64,000 nt of DNA from Streptococcus dysgalactiae subsp. dysgalactiae (GCF_900459225.1 NZ_UHFH01000003.1:1722001-1786000); one strand, 5' to 3'; shown: positions 20,198-30,274, counted from the stretch's first letter. Numbers and translations are program-made. Notes: generated by a model from the letters alone, not told the origin.

Positions 20198-20731
20198 TTA
20201 AGCTTTGGTCTGAGTACCGTTTGGGATAATCACTTCTGCCAATAACTTATTTTCTTCACGAATACGGAGGTAAATCACAATCACATAGCACGGGAAAAGC
20301 AACATAGCTGTGATTTGCGCGTGGCAAAGCAAAGCAATCCCCACGAGCTCTGGAGCGATATTCAAGAAATAGTTAGGATGCTTAACTGTCTTGAATAACC
20401 AGTGGTCAACATATTTATGGTCTTTGGCCAACATTAACTTAACAGTCCAGATGTCACCTAAGATACGTGTCACTTCATACAAAATAGATATTGAAAACAG
20501 CATGAGCAAGAGACCTAACAAACTGATGCCATCAAACTTAATTTGTTTAAGAAGGGCTTCTATCACCGCAAAAACATAAATCATGATATGAAGTAAGGTC
20601 AAGAATTTTGTATTTTGGACACCAAATTCTTGTCCTCCCTTGGCTAAAATGGCTTTTTCGTTTTTAATGGATTTTTTTAAGAATACTAATCGAATAGTAA
20701 ACATCGCTAACATCACTAAAAAGATGATCAC
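20198..20731 (-). CDS. isoprenylcysteine carboxyl methyltransferase (ICMT) family membrane protein
   Basis: The 177-residue membrane protein has about five hydrophobic segments. The C-terminal half carries the family pattern YVDHWLFKTVKHPNYFLNIAPELVGIALL and IREENKLL, where HPNY and the late RxxxEE contact S-adenosylmethionine in related methyltransferases. The start is GTG at 20731 after AAGGAG. The bacterial substrate is unknown. The gene is flanked by its own terminator and is a single unit. Confidence 0.75.
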   Translation of the reverse strand: MIIFLVMLAMFTIRLVFLKKSIKNEKAILAKGGQEFGVQNTKFLTLLHIMIYVFAVIEALLKQIKFDGISLLGLLLMLFSISILYEVTRILGDIWTVKLMLAKDHKYVDHWLFKTVKHPNYFLNIAPELVGIALLCHAQITAMLLFPCYVIVIYLRIREENKLLAEVIIPNGTQTKA

Positions 20732-20822
20732 AATAGAACTCCTTATGTTTTAATTTATCGTTTTTTCACAAAACACTAATAAAGATTATAACTAAATGAC
20801 AAATACTTGTCAAACCGTTTTC

Positions 20823-20853
20823 AAAAAAAGATTCAACCCGCTTAAGTTAAATC
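20823..20853 (-). terminator. terminator of the aldo/keto reductase gene
   Basis: The hairpin GATTcAAC/GTTaAATC with a central ccgcttaa lies just after the stop at 20866 and is followed by seven T residues on the minus strand. Confidence 0.7.
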
Positions 20854-20865
20854 TTTAGTGTTAGG

Positions 20866-21708
20866 CTAAAAGTTAGTCGTATCAGGATTTGGGACCTCTG
20901 ACATCCCTGATAGATGACGAATGCTATCTTTATCTTCCTGTGTCAAGCTCACATCAAAAATAGCCATATTTTCCTTGATGCGATCTTCATGAACGGATTT
21001 AGGGAGGGGAATAAACCCTTCCGATAGGGACCAGGCTAAGGCAATTTGTGCCACCGTTTTATTATATTTATCAGCCAACTCCTGCATGGTCTTATTATCA
21101 AAAATTTCCCCTTGTCCTAGTGGACTCCAAGCTTCTAGTAGAATTCCTTTCTGCTTACAGTAGTTAACCACTTCTTCTTGGAAGCATCCTGGTGCCAAAC
21201 GAATTTGGTTCACAGCAGGACTTATGGTAGCAGTCTTACTAAGTGCTTCGAGATGATGCACCATAAAATTACTGACACCGATTGAGCGAACTAAGCCTTC
21301 TGCAACAGCTTCTTCCATATAACTCCAAGCTTCAGCATTTGCATCTTGCCAAGAATCACGTAGGGCTTTTGGATTTGGCCAATGGATGAGATAGAGATCC
21401 ACATAGTCCAGACCTAGGCGATCAAGAGAGCCAGTCAAGGCTTCTTTAGCCCCTTCATAACTATGGGCATCATTCCAGAGTTTAGTTGTAACAAATAACT
21501 CTTCCCGAGGAATCCCTGAATCTTTAATGGCTCTTCCGACACTTTCTTCGTTTTTATAGATAGCTGCTGTATCGATATGACGATAGCCTGCTTTAATAGC
21601 TGCTAAGGTAGCTTGATAAGCTTCTTCGCCATTAGCAGCCTGGTAAGTTCCAAATCCTAAAACCGGAATATCATAACCACTAGTCATTTTTACTGTTGTT
21701 ACCATCAT
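20866..21708 (-). CDS. aldo/keto reductase
   Basis: The 280-residue NADPH-dependent oxidoreductase of the AKR superfamily shows GFGTYQ, the catalytic segment AGYRHIDTAAIYKNEESVGRAI (Asp and Tyr of the tetrad), the Lys in TKLWN, the His in LIHWPNP, and the cofactor motif PKSVHEDRIKEN. Its closest style is the AKR5 glyoxal/2,5-diketo-gluconate reductase group. Physiological substrates are not predictable. AAGGAGGAG precedes the tandem ATGs. Confidence 0.92.
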   Translation of the reverse strand: MMVTTVKMTSGYDIPVLGFGTYQAANGEEAYQATLAAIKAGYRHIDTAAIYKNEESVGRAIKDSGIPREELFVTTKLWNDAHSYEGAKEALTGSLDRLGLDYVDLYLIHWPNPKALRDSWQDANAEAWSYMEEAVAEGLVRSIGVSNFMVHHLEALSKTATISPAVNQIRLAPGCFQEEVVNYCKQKGILLEAWSPLGQGEIFDNKTMQELADKYNKTVAQIALAWSLSEGFIPLPKSVHEDRIKENMAIFDVSLTQEDKDSIRHLSGMSEVPNPDTTNF

Positions 21709-21778
21709 AAGCTCCTCCTTTAATAATGGTTTCTATAAGCGATTACCACAACTTATTCTAACATATACAGAGGAAAAG

Positions 21779-21806
21779 TAAAAAGGATTGGTATTCCAAC
21801 CCTTTC
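21779..21806 (-). terminator. nagA terminator
   Basis: The hairpin AAAGGaTTGG/CCAAcCCTTT lies six bases after the nagA stop and is followed by T-rich sequence on the minus strand. Confidence 0.7.
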
Positions 21807-21811
21807 TTAGT

Positions 21812-22963
21812 TTATGAGGCATCAAAAACCTTTCGACCATCTAGATAGGTAGCTAGAAGCTCCAAATTCTGATCAAGAACAATAAAGTCTGCTGCATGAC
21901 CGGATTTGATTTGACCACATACGTCGTCAATACCGACAGAAAGAGCCGGCACATAAGTCGCCATATGAATAGCTTCTGCTGGACTAGCAATTCCCCAAGC
22001 CACTACATTTTTAAGACCGTCTTTTAATTTCAAAATGGACCCTGCCAAATTACCACTCTCCTTGAGACGGGCAGTGCCATTCTGGACAACCACAGGAAAT
22101 TCTCCTAACATATAATCGCCATCAGCAGAGCCACCTGCCCGCATACAGTCAGTAATCATAGCCACATAATCATGCCCTTTTTGTTGCATTAAAATATCAC
22201 AAGCAACGGGTGAGACATGGTGTCCATCACAAATCAACTCTGCATAGGTGTTAGGCAAATTATAGACGGCACCAACCATTCCTGGCTCACGGTGAGTCAA
22301 TCCTCGCATACCATTATAGGCATGGACCCAAACGCTAGCACCTGATTGGACAGCTTCGTTAGCCTCTTGATAGGTTCCATTTGAGTGTCCTAAGGCTACT
22401 GTGACACCTTGTTTGGTCACTGTGGAGATAAATTCTGCGACACCATCACGTTCGGGAGCAAGTGCAATTTTTTTGATGAGGCCTTTTGCAGCCTTTTGCC
22501 AAGCGTTAAATTCATCCAACCGTGGGTTTTTCATATAACTTGGATTTTGAGCACCCTTATATTCTTCGGTAAAATAAGGACCTTCAAAGTAAATGCCTTG
22601 AATCTTAGCCCCCTTAACTTGATTAGCGACTGACGCAACAGTTGCTGAGACCTTCTCTAATTGCTCAAAGGTAGAGGTCAAGGTTGTTGGTAAGAAGGAT
22701 GTTACCCCTGTTGACAGCAACCCTTCACTCATTTTATGGATACCTTCTGCAGAATTATCCATGACATCAGCACCCGCGTAACCATGGATATGTGTATCCA
22801 CAAGGCCCGGTGCAATCTGATAACCTGTGTAATCAATGATTTGGGCATCTGTTGGGGCCGTTTCTGACCACTCCCCAAAAACACCATCCTCAAGGCTTAA
22901 ATAGCCTGCTGGTTTCACCTCTGTTGGGTAATAAAAACAATCCGCTTTTAGATAGCTTGTCAT
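21812..22963 (-). CDS. nagA: N-acetylglucosamine-6-phosphate deacetylase
   Basis: The 383-residue metal-dependent amidohydrolase removes acetate from GlcNAc-6-phosphate, feeding amino sugars to glycolysis or cell-wall synthesis. Visible are the metal motif VDTHIHGYAG near residue 60, the glutamate in FEGPYF, GHSNGTY with metal-binding His, HAYNGM, and the catalytic aspartate in MITDCMRAGG. It stands alone with its own terminator. No cre is obvious immediately upstream. Confidence 0.95.
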   Translation of the reverse strand: MTSYLKADCFYYPTEVKPAGYLSLEDGVFGEWSETAPTDAQIIDYTGYQIAPGLVDTHIHGYAGADVMDNSAEGIHKMSEGLLSTGVTSFLPTTLTSTFEQLEKVSATVASVANQVKGAKIQGIYFEGPYFTEEYKGAQNPSYMKNPRLDEFNAWQKAAKGLIKKIALAPERDGVAEFISTVTKQGVTVALGHSNGTYQEANEAVQSGASVWVHAYNGMRGLTHREPGMVGAVYNLPNTYAELICDGHHVSPVACDILMQQKGHDYVAMITDCMRAGGSADGDYMLGEFPVVVQNGTARLKESGNLAGSILKLKDGLKNVVAWGIASPAEAIHMATYVPALSVGIDDVCGQIKSGHAADFIVLDQNLELLATYLDGRKVFDAS

Positions 22964-23036
22964 CTTTTTTCCTCCCTTTTTTCTTATTATACGCCTTATT
23001 CCAAACTTTGTAAATGGTATATACCACTTCCCGACC

Positions 23037-23071
23037 TAAAAAAGAAAACCTGATTAGTCATTCAGGTTTTC
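23037..23071 (-). terminator. terminator of the Na/Pi symporter gene
   Basis: A perfect 10-bp stem GAAAACCTGA/TCAGGTTTTC with a short loop lies nine bases after the stop and runs into six T residues on the minus strand. Confidence 0.85.
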
Positions 23072-23079
23072 CATGGTTG

Positions 23080-24711
23080 CTAGAGTTGATGTGAAAGTAC
23101 TTTCTCAGCCAAATTTAAAGCATGATCAGTAATTCGCGTGTAGTGGGAAATAATATCAATAAAGTTAATCCCAGCTTGAGCCGTACACTCTCCACGATTA
23201 AGGCGTTCAATGTGTGTTTTACGCAAACGACGCTCTTTCTCCTCAATTTCCTTGTGGCGGATGACAATCATCTGCGCCAGATTGCTATCACTATCTACGA
23301 TAGCTCGTATAGCATCCAAGGTCAAGCAATGCGTCAAGCGGTACATGTCCGTTAATTCGTTGCGAGCTGCTGCTGAAAAGCCAATATGCTTTGTAGTAAT
23401 CCCTTCAATTAAGGTTGCCAATGATTCAGAATGGTCTCCAATTCTTTCCAAATCACGGGAAGAATCAAGAATACCCGCCAGCACTTCATTTTCACTCGGG
23501 CTGAGGGCTTCGTTGGAAATATCAACCAAATAAGTGGTTAACTCCTCATCAATGGTATTGACTGCTTTCTCGTAACGTCTCACTTTTTCACCAAATTTAT
23601 CATCTGCTGTCATGATATAGCTGTAGGAAGCTTCAAAAGCCTGAATAGCGTAAGAAGCTAGATGAATCAGTTCTTTATGAGCATTTCCTAAGGCGATAGA
23701 TGGTGCTTGGGTGATAAGCAAACGATCAAGGTATAGCGCCTCGTATTTCACCACCTCATCCTCTCCCGGAATAAGTTTCGTTACTAACATCGCCAACAGA
23801 CCAATAAAGGGAATCAGTAAGATGGTGTTAGTGATATTAAAAGAACCGTGTGAAAAAGCAATCGTCATTTCTGGTATCAGTTTCAATTCTGTTTGCAACC
23901 ATAGCATCAAAGAAGTGAATGGAAGCAAGAAAATCATGAAAATCATGGTTCCAATCAAGTTAAACAAGACATGGGCTGCAGCTACACGCTTAGCCGCAAT
24001 ATTGGACCCAATAGCAGCTAATACTGCTGTGATACAAGTACCAATATTTGACCCTAGTAAGATTGGGATTGCTCCTTGCAGGGTCAATAACCCACCTGAA
24101 AAAAGGCCTTGTAAAATTCCAATAATAGCAGCAGATGACTGAATCACCATCGTCAAAACTGATCCGATAAAAACACCTTGGAAAGGTTTATCGCCCAGTG
24201 TGGCTAAATAAGTTTGGAAGCTAGACACTGACTTCAAAGGATCCATAGCATCTCCCATAAGATTAAGAGAAAAGAAAATCCCCCCTACCCCGAAGATAAT
24301 GCGTCCTAAATTATTAAGTCTCTTATTCGAGGTAAAGAAAAGGCAGGCTGCCCCAATAAAAATCATTGGTAAGGCGTAATCTCCTAATTTAAAACCAATT
24401 AAAAAAGAGGTAACCGTAGTCCCAATGTTGGCTCCCATAACAATTCCAATAGCTTGGCGTAAATTTAATAAACCAGCTGAAACCAAGCCAACCGTAATCA
24501 CAGTAACACCTGAACTGGACTGAATCAAGGCAGACATGGCAATCCCAACCAGAATACCAAAAAAGGGATTGCTTGTGTACTTATCAATATAGTACCTGAG
24601 TTTATCTCCCGCTGCTTGCTGAAGACCATCTCCCATGTACTTGATACTGAATAGAAAGAGACCTAGGCCTCCAAAGAAATGAAATGCAATGTCTTGCCAA
24701 TTTACTGACAC
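23080..24711 (-). CDS. Na+/phosphate symporter family protein with PhoU-like C-terminus
   Basis: The protein of about 543 residues carries two inverted Na/Pi repeats with the signature QSSSGVTVI near residue 65 and QSSAAIIGI near residue 190, about nine membrane segments, then a cytoplasmic PhoU-like helical domain from about residue 345. It likely imports phosphate coupled to sodium. The start is placed at GTG 24711, which has GAGG at proper spacing; a TTG at 24729 would add six residues. Many bacterial members of this NptA/YjbB type are uncharacterised and may be exporters. Confidence 0.88.
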   Translation of the reverse strand: MSVNWQDIAFHFFGGLGLFLFSIKYMGDGLQQAAGDKLRYYIDKYTSNPFFGILVGIAMSALIQSSSGVTVITVGLVSAGLLNLRQAIGIVMGANIGTTVTSFLIGFKLGDYALPMIFIGAACLFFTSNKRLNNLGRIIFGVGGIFFSLNLMGDAMDPLKSVSSFQTYLATLGDKPFQGVFIGSVLTMVIQSSAAIIGILQGLFSGGLLTLQGAIPILLGSNIGTCITAVLAAIGSNIAAKRVAAAHVLFNLIGTMIFMIFLLPFTSLMLWLQTELKLIPEMTIAFSHGSFNITNTILLIPFIGLLAMLVTKLIPGEDEVVKYEALYLDRLLITQAPSIALGNAHKELIHLASYAIQAFEASYSYIMTADDKFGEKVRRYEKAVNTIDEELTTYLVDISNEALSPSENEVLAGILDSSRDLERIGDHSESLATLIEGITTKHIGFSAAARNELTDMYRLTHCLTLDAIRAIVDSDSNLAQMIVIRHKEIEEKERRLRKTHIERLNRGECTAQAGINFIDIISHYTRITDHALNLAEKVLSHQL

Positions 24712-24977
24712 AATATTGTCCTCGCTCAAATTTTTAGTCTCTTCTATTTTAATGCATTCCTCTCTTTATCACAAGGTTTTTTTAATTCTTAGGAGTTAAG
24801 AACACCACTGATTAAGAGGCATAAGGTAAACAGGTTCGTCGTTCGATAACTTTTCTAAAAAGGCTTATCTTCAAATCCTTTCTAAAGACAGCAAGGTCTG
24901 ACTTAGCAACCTTTTCATTTTTCTCTATTAACGGTATAATAAGGCTATGTTGAATTGAGCCAGTCAAAGGAGAAACC

Positions 24978-25667
24978 ATGCAAAAATCCAAAAAAGAAGC
25001 CTTGTATCTGCTGTTAAGCATTTTTACCATTACTCTCATGGGAGGACTTTACCTCGTTTTTGGCAGCACTTCTAAAATGCCAACAACTCTCAGACGGCAA
25101 GAACAAGCTATATACTTGACAAAGCAAGCTGACCTAGCGGTCCAGGCCGCTGAAAAATTGGGAACTATAGCTGCCACTAATAAAGCCCAACATGCCATCG
25201 ACCGTTTAAAAGCATCCTCCAAAAAACAAGGATTACAAGACCGTTTAGAAGCCGTCAAAGTAACTTTAGAACAAGAAGAAGCAGCCACTCGCGCCGTGAA
25301 ATCAGCTGAAGATGCCCCAAGCCCAGCACTCAAAGATTTGGCTCAAAAAGCTGTCAATGAATTGAACAATTTTGGAAAAAAAACTGCCCTACAGGCAAGG
25401 CTTGACGCCATTGTGCTAGCTAAACCAGTTCCTGAGGAAACCCCTAGACAAGTAATAGATGACAACAATACTTCCACTTGGATTCCTGATCCAGCACCAA
25501 GTCAACCTCACACGACTGTCCCTCAACCGTCTAGTCCCGAAGCCACTCCGGAACCACCAACTCCAAATCCGGATCCAGAGCCAAGTCAACCTGAACCAAG
25601 CCACCCGTCAGCACCTTCTCTTCCTACACCACCAATTGGTTCAGGTGAGACCCACTCTAAAGAGTAA
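24978..25667 (+). CDS. membrane-anchored protein with helical repeats and a Pro-rich tail
   Basis: The 229-residue protein has a short basic start and one membrane segment at about residues 8-30 (LLLSIFTITLMGGLYLVFG). Two related helical modules of about 45 residues follow (ending in KKQGLQDRLEAVK and KKTALQARLDAIV), then a low-complexity tail rich in Pro, Ser and Glu from about residue 155. No LPxTG sorting signal is present, so it is anchored by its N-terminus and projects outward. The modules resemble small three-helix repeats found in many Gram-positive surface proteins. The function is unknown. It stands divergent to the symporter gene. Confidence 0.7.
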   Translation: MQKSKKEALYLLLSIFTITLMGGLYLVFGSTSKMPTTLRRQEQAIYLTKQADLAVQAAEKLGTIAATNKAQHAIDRLKASSKKQGLQDRLEAVKVTLEQEEAATRAVKSAEDAPSPALKDLAQKAVNELNNFGKKTALQARLDAIVLAKPVPEETPRQVIDDNNTSTWIPDPAPSQPHTTVPQPSSPEATPEPPTPNPDPEPSQPEPSHPSAPSLPTPPIGSGETHSKE

Positions 25668-25803
25668 TAGAGAGCTCTCTTAGTGTCCTTAGAGCTTCGC
25701 TAAGCGAACAAGACCAAGGTTAATCGTCAGCGCCCATAAGGTATCAGTCATCTTTTGTAATGTTTTGCTTGACTCATAGACTTTCTATCAAAAAATGTAA
25801 AAG

Positions 25804-25839
25804 AAAAAGGCTAGCCCAAATCTATTTGGGCTAGCCTTT
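25804..25839. terminator. bidirectional terminator
   Basis: A perfect 17-bp stem (AAAAGGCTAGCCCAAAT and complement) around CT lies between the convergent Pro-rich protein gene and degV, with A and T tracts on the two sides. Confidence 0.9.
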
Positions 25840-25849
25840 TGTGATAGTC

Positions 25850-26692
25850 TTATATTTCATATCCCATTAGGATACCTTCATCTTCGGCGTAAAAACTACA
25901 CAGTCCTGATGTTATTCCTGTTTGGATAACAGCATCTGGATAAATAGCTTTAATTTTCTCGCTAATTTGTTCACAAATTTTTGGGTTATTAGCATGAGCA
26001 ATATAGACTTTGCCACCTTTGTAACCTGCTTTTTGAATTTCTTCTACTAAAGCAGAGACTGCTTTTTTCTGACCACGTGCTTTCTGCAACAACTCAAGTG
26101 TTCCTTCTTGGCTTGCTTGACCGACCATTCGAATGTTAAGGAGTCCAACAACTTTTCCAACCAATTTATTAAGACGGCCATTTTTCACCAAGTTATCAAC
26201 TTTGGCAAGGACAAAAATCAATCGTGTTTTTTCTTGATAGGCGGTAATTCGCTCAACCACTTCTTCAAAAGAGAGTCCTAGGTTAATCAAACGCTCTAAT
26301 TCTAAAACGATCAAATCAACTTCTCCACTAGCCGATAAGGAATCAATCACATGAATATTGGCATTCGGATAATCTTCAAGAAGATCATTTTTAGCCAGAC
26401 GAGCGCTGTTATGGCTACCTGACAAAGTTCCTGTAATAGTGACAGCAATCACATTATCAACACCCTTATAAGCCTGTAAGAAGGCATCCGGACTTGGACA
26501 ACTTGATGTAGCAGCCTTTGAAGATTGGTACATCGTTGCCATCATGTGATCAATATCTAAACCATCGTCATCTCTAAAGATTTCGGTGCCAATTTGCAGT
26601 GTTAAGGGCACGCGTTCAAACTGAAGCTCTTTAGATTGGCTTTCTAAACTCCTAAGGTCACAGCCCGAATCTGTTACAATTTTCCAAGTCAT
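25850..26692 (-). CDS. DegV family fatty-acid-binding protein
   Basis: The 280-residue cytoplasmic protein of the DegV/FakB type shows TDSGCDL at the N-terminus, the lipid-binding signature SCPSPDAFLQAY with TGTLSGSHNSA after it, and IHVIDSLSASGEVDLIV. FakB proteins present fatty acids to the kinase FakA for phosphorylation before use in phospholipids. Streptococci carry several paralogues with different acyl preferences; which one this is cannot be told. AGAGGAAA lies before the ATG. Confidence 0.9.
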   Translation of the reverse strand: MTWKIVTDSGCDLRSLESQSKELQFERVPLTLQIGTEIFRDDDGLDIDHMMATMYQSSKAATSSCPSPDAFLQAYKGVDNVIAVTITGTLSGSHNSARLAKNDLLEDYPNANIHVIDSLSASGEVDLIVLELERLINLGLSFEEVVERITAYQEKTRLIFVLAKVDNLVKNGRLNKLVGKVVGLLNIRMVGQASQEGTLELLQKARGQKKAVSALVEEIQKAGYKGGKVYIAHANNPKICEQISEKIKAIYPDAVIQTGITSGLCSFYAEDEGILMGYEI

Positions 26693-26986
26693 TTGTTATT
26701 TCCTCTTTTCCTCTAAGTCATTCTATTGTCATTCTAAAAGTAAGGTGTCATCTTTTTATAATCACGCTTCGATGACGCTTTATCAGCTTACCCTCAGGCT
26801 ATTATTGTCGAGCTTAGTGTTTAGTAGCCTAAAAAGAGCCCCTTAAAAGAACCTGTACGAGTCCTTGACCTCTCACTAGCTAACTTTAGTTGACAAACTA
26901 AGCCATTTCCCATAAAATTATATCATTATTAAGTATGCTTTCGCTACTAATAACGTATCAGACGTAACACTTGAAAGGTATTTGTG

Positions 26987-27544
26987 ATGACCGACAAAGT
27001 AATTTCAAAACGATCGCTTCAAAACTTAACTCAATTCAATCAGGAAGCACGCCAGGTAGCACGTGAATCAATGGAAATCGCCTTGCTTACCCTTTTAGAA
27101 AAGAAATCATTGGGAGACATTACAATTACAGAATTGGTGACTAGAGCAGGGGTTTCTCGCAACGCTTTCTATCGCAATTATAACTCAAAAGAAGCCATCT
27201 TAGAGCATCTCTTAACAACCATGATTCGCCGTATTTTTCACGGACTCAAACAATTTGATATTAAAACGCAAGCCTATCAAGCTTGGCTCTATCTCTTTAA
27301 CGAAGCAAAAAAAGAAGCACAGCTACTTAAACTAGTATTTAAGCATCATTTGCATCACCTATTAACCCAATTAGTAACTAAGCGCCTCAAGGCCTATCAA
27401 AAATGGAAAGATAAGAAACAATCACACTATAAGCGACTATTTTGGAGCAATGCCATTGTCTCTGTCTTATCTAATTGGATTTCAGATGATATGGTGGTTC
27501 CAGCAGAAGAAATGGCAGCTATGGGACTTCCACTACTAACCTAA
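26987..27544 (+). CDS. TetR-family transcriptional regulator
   Basis: The 185-residue protein has the TetR DNA-binding region at about residues 25-70: ITITELVTRAGVSRNAFYRNYNSKEAILEHLL. The C-terminal ligand domain is diverged and resembles the short TetR_C type common in lactic acid bacteria. The ATG at 26987 is preferred to the GTG three bases upstream because of AAAGG spacing. No adjacent target gene is obvious; the nearest divergent gene is degV, so it may act elsewhere or on itself. Confidence 0.85.
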   Translation: MTDKVISKRSLQNLTQFNQEARQVARESMEIALLTLLEKKSLGDITITELVTRAGVSRNAFYRNYNSKEAILEHLLTTMIRRIFHGLKQFDIKTQAYQAWLYLFNEAKKEAQLLKLVFKHHLHHLLTQLVTKRLKAYQKWKDKKQSHYKRLFWSNAIVSVLSNWISDDMVVPAEEMAAMGLPLLT

Positions 27545-27597
27545 AAATGAACAAGAACCTTTTCCATCCTACGGAAATGCCCTTGTTCATTTTTTTA
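27543..27597 (+). terminator. tetR-gene terminator
   Basis: AATGAACAAG pairs with CTTGTTCATT, with an inner TTTCC/GGAAA helix, and ends in seven T residues. It overlaps the stop codon. Confidence 0.8.
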
Positions 27598-27678
27598 GGT
27601 TTTGCCCGTTCATTAGTAACAGCTCTTCTCAAATAGGGGGTAACTTCAGCCTCTATTATCCCCTCAACACGATTAGTC

Positions 27679-28506
27679 TTATGACTCTTTGTTAGGTAGC
27701 AACACAAATTGATGAATTGCTTGGGCAACACCCGCCTCATCATTGGTAATAGTCACCTGATCAGCTAATTGCTTAATAGCCTCTGAAGCATTGCCCATGG
27801 CAACCCCTAATCCAGCATAGTTAAGCATTTCAATGTCATTAGGAGCATCGCCAATCGCCATAACTTGATCAGCACTTAGATCTAAATCCTCTACCAATTC
27901 CCTCAAAGCAGATGCCTTGCTGACGCCCTTAGGAAGAATTTCCAAGATATTATCTTGACTACGCACCACATGATAGCTTTGACGAAGGTGATCACTTGCT
28001 GCTAATTCAAAAGCATCCAGCGCAGCTTTTTCCCCTAAATACATGGCTTGAAAAATCACCTGATATGATTGAGATAACTGCCTTAAAGAGACTGCTTGCA
28101 CGGTTGCAAAGACCAAATCTCCATCTGCCTGAACAAGATCTGGCACTTCTGGTTCAAGGACTAAATAATCTTGTTCTCCTGTTAGGGTTAAGTAAACTCC
28201 AGGAAAGGATTGACTGACCTGCTCTAAGGCCTCAATATCAGAGTAGTTAAGTGACTTAGAATGGCGTAGTTGCCAGTCTGGACTACTGTAAGTGCTGCAC
28301 CCATTGTTAAGGATGAGAAATTCTTCCTCAACCAACCCCAACTGATCAAAGTAGGGCCTTGTTCCCGATTGAGGGCGACCTGTACAGACGACAATCTTCA
28401 CTCCAGTATTAGCAGCTTCTTGAATCATCTTAATATTGTCTTCTGGGATTTCTTTTTGCTCATTTAGCAATGTACCATCTAAATCAATAGCAATCAGTTG
28501 AATCAT
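27679..28506 (-). CDS. Cof-type HAD-superfamily phosphatase
   Basis: The 275-residue protein has the nucleophile motif DLDGTLL at residues 8-14, motif II in VVCTGRP, motif III lysine near KGVSKASAL and motif IV GDAPNDIEML. It belongs to the Cof/YidA group of sugar-phosphate and flavin-related phosphatases. The start at 28506 (MIQLIAIDLDGT, after GAGGAA) begins one base after the upstream TRIC-type gene stop, so the two are coupled; the longer frame upstream overlaps that gene. The substrate is unknown. Confidence 0.9.
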   Translation of the reverse strand: MIQLIAIDLDGTLLNEQKEIPEDNIKMIQEAANTGVKIVVCTGRPQSGTRPYFDQLGLVEEEFLILNNGCSTYSSPDWQLRHSKSLNYSDIEALEQVSQSFPGVYLTLTGEQDYLVLEPEVPDLVQADGDLVFATVQAVSLRQLSQSYQVIFQAMYLGEKAALDAFELAASDHLRQSYHVVRSQDNILEILPKGVSKASALRELVEDLDLSADQVMAIGDAPNDIEMLNYAGLGVAMGNASEAIKQLADQVTITNDEAGVAQAIHQFVLLPNKES

Positions 28507-28507
28507 C

Positions 28508-29125
28508 TTATAGTTCCTCTTTCCATTTGATTTTAGGCAAGTTCCATTTTCTACGATGGCCAATCAACCGTAAAGTCGTTAATAATACAACTAAAGCATA
28601 GCATTCTAGCGTCGTGTCGGCTAATCTAAAATGGAGAACCAAGGCTGCAAAAATAGACCAACCGGCATAAATTTCGCTACGTAATACACTCGGTTTACGG
28701 CCTGCCAAAATATCTCTGACAACACCTCCACCTGCACCAGTCAAAACTGCGGCGACAATGACAGCACTTAGCGGCTGATTGAGGCGTACCGCATGCAAAG
28801 CACCTTGCACACTAAAAGCCGCTAAACCAATAGCATCTGTGAGAACTGCCGCTCTAACCCACCCTCTTGCAACAAGCTTGGGGAATAACATGATGAGAAC
28901 GATAGCTAAAAAAGCACAGGTAAATTCTGGCTTTTGACCCCAGAGCGCCTCAATCGGTAGCCCAATCAAGGTATTTCGAATGGCTCCGCCCCCAAAGGCT
29001 GTTACAAAACCTAAAATAAAAATCCCTAGAATATCAAACTCTTCTTCCATGGCAACAATAGCACCTGAAAGAGCAAAAGCGATGGTTCCAATGATATTTA
29101 AAATTTCCCACATGTCGATTGTCAT
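28508..29125 (-). CDS. TRIC-type cation channel family protein (UPF0126)
   Basis: The 205-residue membrane protein has about seven hydrophobic segments arranged as two repeats, each with the glycine-rich motif of the family: AFGGGAIRNTLIGL near residue 45 and GAGGGVVRDILAG near residue 130. Prokaryotic TRIC homologues form potassium-permeable trimers. The gene precedes and is translationally coupled to the HAD phosphatase gene. Confidence 0.88.
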   Translation of the reverse strand: MTIDMWEILNIIGTIAFALSGAIVAMEEEFDILGIFILGFVTAFGGGAIRNTLIGLPIEALWGQKPEFTCAFLAIVLIMLFPKLVARGWVRAAVLTDAIGLAAFSVQGALHAVRLNQPLSAVIVAAVLTGAGGGVVRDILAGRKPSVLRSEIYAGWSIFAALVLHFRLADTTLECYALVVLLTTLRLIGHRRKWNLPKIKWKEEL

Positions 29126-29208
29126 ACGCCACCTATTGTCAGTTAATCTTCTCCTAGTTTACCACGTTTTCCTTTAAAAAATAAGCGAAAATAGTAAAAA
29201 GTGAGGAC

Positions 29209-29243
29209 AAAAAAGCAAGGATAAAACTCATTTTCATCCTTGC
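29209..29243 (-). terminator. terminator of the Lac.1 operon
   Basis: The stem GCAAGGAT/ATCCTTGC with a 13-base loop lies 74 bases after the lacD stop and is followed by six T residues on the minus strand. Confidence 0.75.
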
Positions 29244-29316
29244 TGTAAGAGGTTCAATTGAATAGCCCATACTTATCTTACGCATCAATATAGCCGTTTG
29301 ATAAGTTAAGGTTGTT

Positions 29317-30274
29317 TTAGATTTTTTCTGTCCAAGGAGTAGCTGTTGCTTCCAACACCTTATTCAACTCGTCAATATTTTGGAAGCCTTCAGTACGGAG
29401 CCAGTTCCTAGCTGCCCCCTCACCCTCTCTAATGTAAACCGGAACAGCTCCTGCCCAGGTAGCACGTCCACAAAGTACCCCACTAAATTTAGCACCTGCT
29501 GCTGCCGCAAAACGCAAAGTCTCTTGAAAGAGCTGGGCAGATACGCCTGCACTCAAATAAATATAAGGCAAATGGCTAGCGACTTCTTGATCTCTAAAGG
29601 CCTGAGCAGCCTCTTCTTGACTGTAAAGCACTTCCCCATTAGCAAAACCGTCCACATAGGCCATGTTAACCGGCACTTCAACTTTAAGAACGTCAATGCC
29701 AAACCGGTCATCAGAGAAAACGGTCATTGCTCCGTTGACCTTATGAGGCTTCACCTTGGCAAAAGCTGTGCTGCTATTGTCTGCAATGGTTTCGTCATAG
29801 CTCAGTATTTCAAGGAAGAAAGGAATATCTTCAGCGGTGCACTCAGAACCGATACGTTCAATGTAGGCCTGCTTTTGCAAGTTGATTTGCTCATCGCCGT
29901 CCACATCATAGTAGAGTAGAAATTTGATGGCATCAGCCCCAGCTTCTTTCAGTCGCTTAACAGACCATTCTAGCAGACAATCAGGTAAACGACTAGTTGT
30001 AGTCGCATCGTAGCCTGTTTTTTCATAGGCTAGGAGCAGGCCAGCATTGTCATCACGGACCTTGGTTGCTGGCAAGCCATATTCAGGGTCTAACAGAATG
30101 GATGAGGCATAGGGGGTTAACTCCTCTGATACCAAAACTTTTAGGGCTTCCATCTGCTCAACTCTTGGCTCTGTTTCCTGATGAGCTGCCATCATGCGCT
30201 TTAAGGCGCCACGTTGGTCAAAAGCCAAGGCTGAAATGATTCCTCGATGGCTCACTTTTTCTAAATAAGTTTTT

